NCBI RefSeq assembly: GCF_024746795.1
Contig: NZ_CP080524.1
Span: forward strand, 930,001-994,000
Length of the DNA stretch: 64,000 bases
DNA from: Mesorhizobium sp. AR10
GTDB taxonomy: Bacteria; Pseudomonadota; Alphaproteobacteria; Rhizobiales; Rhizobiaceae
Direction of reading: 5' to 3'
Shown: positions 62,943 to 64,000 of the stretch, in pieces
How positions within the stretch are numbered: the stretch's first letter is position 1
How the letters are laid out: every line of letters begins with the position of its first letter
Notes under the pieces: generated by a model
What the model saw: the letters and a program-made list of their open reading frames with translations, nothing else
Databases searched by the model: none
Told to the model about the DNA's origin: nothing
Program-made: the position numbers and the translations under genes

Positions 62943-64000
62943 TCAGCCGCTGGGCCGGACGCGGTACAATTCGATCGGGTTTCCCCGGGTTTCCGCGATC
63001 GGTTCGAGCCATTCCGGCACGCTGCCGCGCATCAGCCCGGCAAGAAAGCCGTCCGGCGCCTTGGCGGCGAGAAGCTGGCTTTCCCCACTGCCGCGGCACA
63101 GTGCTACAAGGCCCACGTGATGATTTGCCAGGATTGTCCTGGCATCGTTGGCCGATCCCAGGAAAGCATCGAGCGCAAGCAGGTCTCCCGCGACGTTGCG
63201 ATGATAAGGCCCGGCGAAGACGCGGTGCCCGGAATAGGCCAGGATCGGCGATCCCAGGTTGGAAATGGCCAGCACAGTGGTGTTCGGCTGCTGGGCAAGC
63301 GGCGCAAAGGAGACCTTGCGCTCACAGGCCAAATCGGTGCCACTGCCCTTGGCCGCCGCCTTGTTGCCTTCGAAGGCAGTCGACGTCGCCGCCGCAGCGC
63401 CGGTCCAGACGGCGTTCACCGACACCAGCCAGACCGCGACCATGCGCAGCGATACACTGCGCGAGGGATTGGTTTGCGCCCGCTCACGCCATTTTGCGAT
63501 CCAGGCGGAAAGGGGGATCACCGCAAAGGCAATCGAGAATGTCGAGCCGCGGACCTGCCAGGCGCTGACGACGAACGCCACCGCAAGCAGCGCGCCGACA
63601 AGGGTTTCCTGGCGGCGCCAGGGTCCGCGACGAAGGCGAAGCGCCATCAGCACGATCGCCACCAGCGGCGTGGCATAGCGCGCCATCACCGAAGCCGGGT
63701 CTGCCATGATGAGATTGAGCAGCGACTGCGCCTCATCGATGTGGTCGAGCCACAACTCCTTGAGACGCGGATCGAGGTTGGCATAGGGGGCTGCCAGGCA
63801 TTGCGGGAACAGCGACACCACGACAGCGCCGAGCACGAGAGCGAGGAGACCAAGCGACATCAGGCGCCGCCGGCGCGTGTGGCCAGCCGCATCGACCGAA
63901 GCAATGGCCGCAAGGCCTGTTCCGGCGATCGCCGCCACCAAGAATTGCACGGTCGAGAACGCATCGCATTGTGCCTGACCCCAGGCCGACATCGGAATGG
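62943..64000 (-). CDS. polytopic membrane protein, cut by the window edge
   Basis: At least 349 residues; the frame stays open to the last base, so the N terminus is missing and the ATG at 63992 is probably internal. TM segments lie near 15-32, 43-65, 105-117, 128-145 and 150-165 of the visible part. Conserved features are SLFPQCLAAPYANLDPRLKE, LWLDHIDEAQSLLNLI and a C-terminal soluble domain (VSFAPLAQQPNTTVLAISNL, HRVFAGPYHRNVAGDLLALD). This resembles a GT-C-like, uncharacterised rhizobial membrane protein family. Function unknown. Confidence 0.75.
   Translation of the reverse strand, partial: IPMSAWGQAQCDAFSTVQFLVAAIAGTGLAAIASVDAAGHTRRRRLMSLGLLALVLGAVVVSLFPQCLAAPYANLDPRLKELWLDHIDEAQSLLNLIMADPASVMARYATPLVAIVLMALRLRRGPWRRQETLVGALLAVAFVVSAWQVRGSTFSIAFAVIPLSAWIAKWRERAQTNPSRSVSLRMVAVWLVSVNAVWTGAAAATSTAFEGNKAAAKGSGTDLACERKVSFAPLAQQPNTTVLAISNLGSPILAYSGHRVFAGPYHRNVAGDLLALDAFLGSANDARTILANHHVGLVALCRGSGESQLLAAKAPDGFLAGLMRGSVPEWLEPIAETRGNPIELYRVRPSG

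Noticed and set aside
61961-63568. 535-residue open frame on the plus strand
   Set aside because: Antisense to the GGDEF-EAL gene and the membrane protein gene; Arg/Pro-rich, no motif.

Overview
The window looks like chromosome of a Mesorhizobium-like alphaproteobacterium (Rhizobiales). The support is high GC with strong antisense ORF shadows, a PmtA-type phospholipid methyltransferase, a stand-alone sigma-70 region 1.1 protein, GC-rich palindromic intergenic repeats, and a gene order (rpmH-rnpA-yidC, engB, argB, HAD nucleotidase, dapD, dapE, truA-fmt-def) that I recognise as a Rhizobiales backbone. The genus call is inference; no rRNA or marker search was possible.

1-5.3 kb: a VOC protein divergent from a small ABM-like protein and an ECF sigma factor with a SnoaL-like tail, then a RibD-like reductase. 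An AT-richer accessory patch (about 2.4-4.9 kb) follows, with a VirK/YbjX (DUF535) protein, a SAM methyltransferase and tRNA-Arg(ACG). Two tandem palindromic repeats then precede an orphan sensor kinase. 7-11.2 kb: rpmH, rnpA, yidC, an acetyltransferase and engB, with a hairpin-rich gene-free stretch after yidC. 11.2-20.5 kb: a TetR-controlled EmrAB-type efflux operon with two matching operator palindromes, an SDR, exported MsrB, fasciclin, an ECF/anti-sigma pair, an amidase and the region 1.1 protein. 20.6-28 kb: argB, a BchE-like radical SAM protein, Lrp-phhA, MarR with a small membrane protein, a GMC oxidoreductase coupled to a 55-residue Tat-signal protein, and a diguanylate cyclase.

28-40 kb: HAD nucleotidase, LOG protein, dapD, two DUF805 proteins, a membrane protein, a ketopantoate reductase, dapE, then truA, GNAT, fmt and def on the other strand, and rmuC. 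This covers lysine synthesis, initiator-Met processing and tRNA modification. 40-48.5 kb: CDF transporter, transglutaminase-like protein, and a small multidrug resistance gene (gdx/sugE) behind what reads as a guanidine-II riboswitch with a 48-bp palindromic repeat between switch and gene. Two LLM flavin oxidoreductases, an MmyB-type regulator, an AhpD-like protein and an AI-2E transporter follow.

48.5-64 kb: dnaK (heat-shock-type promoter) and dnaJ, pmtA, an FMN reductase coupled to pyrF, and an IS630-family element needing a -1 frameshift, inserted at the ltrA stop codon. Then an ATP-grasp protein, a four-gene overlapping operon for oxidative galactose catabolism (dehydrogenase, dgoK, dgoA, lactonase), a GGDEF-EAL protein, and a polytopic membrane protein cut by the window edge.

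No CRISPR array, prophage or recognisable defence island was seen. The observations most worth checking are the riboswitch/repeat arrangement, the GMC-Tat pair, the low-GC DUF535/methyltransferase patch and the hairpin cluster after yidC.
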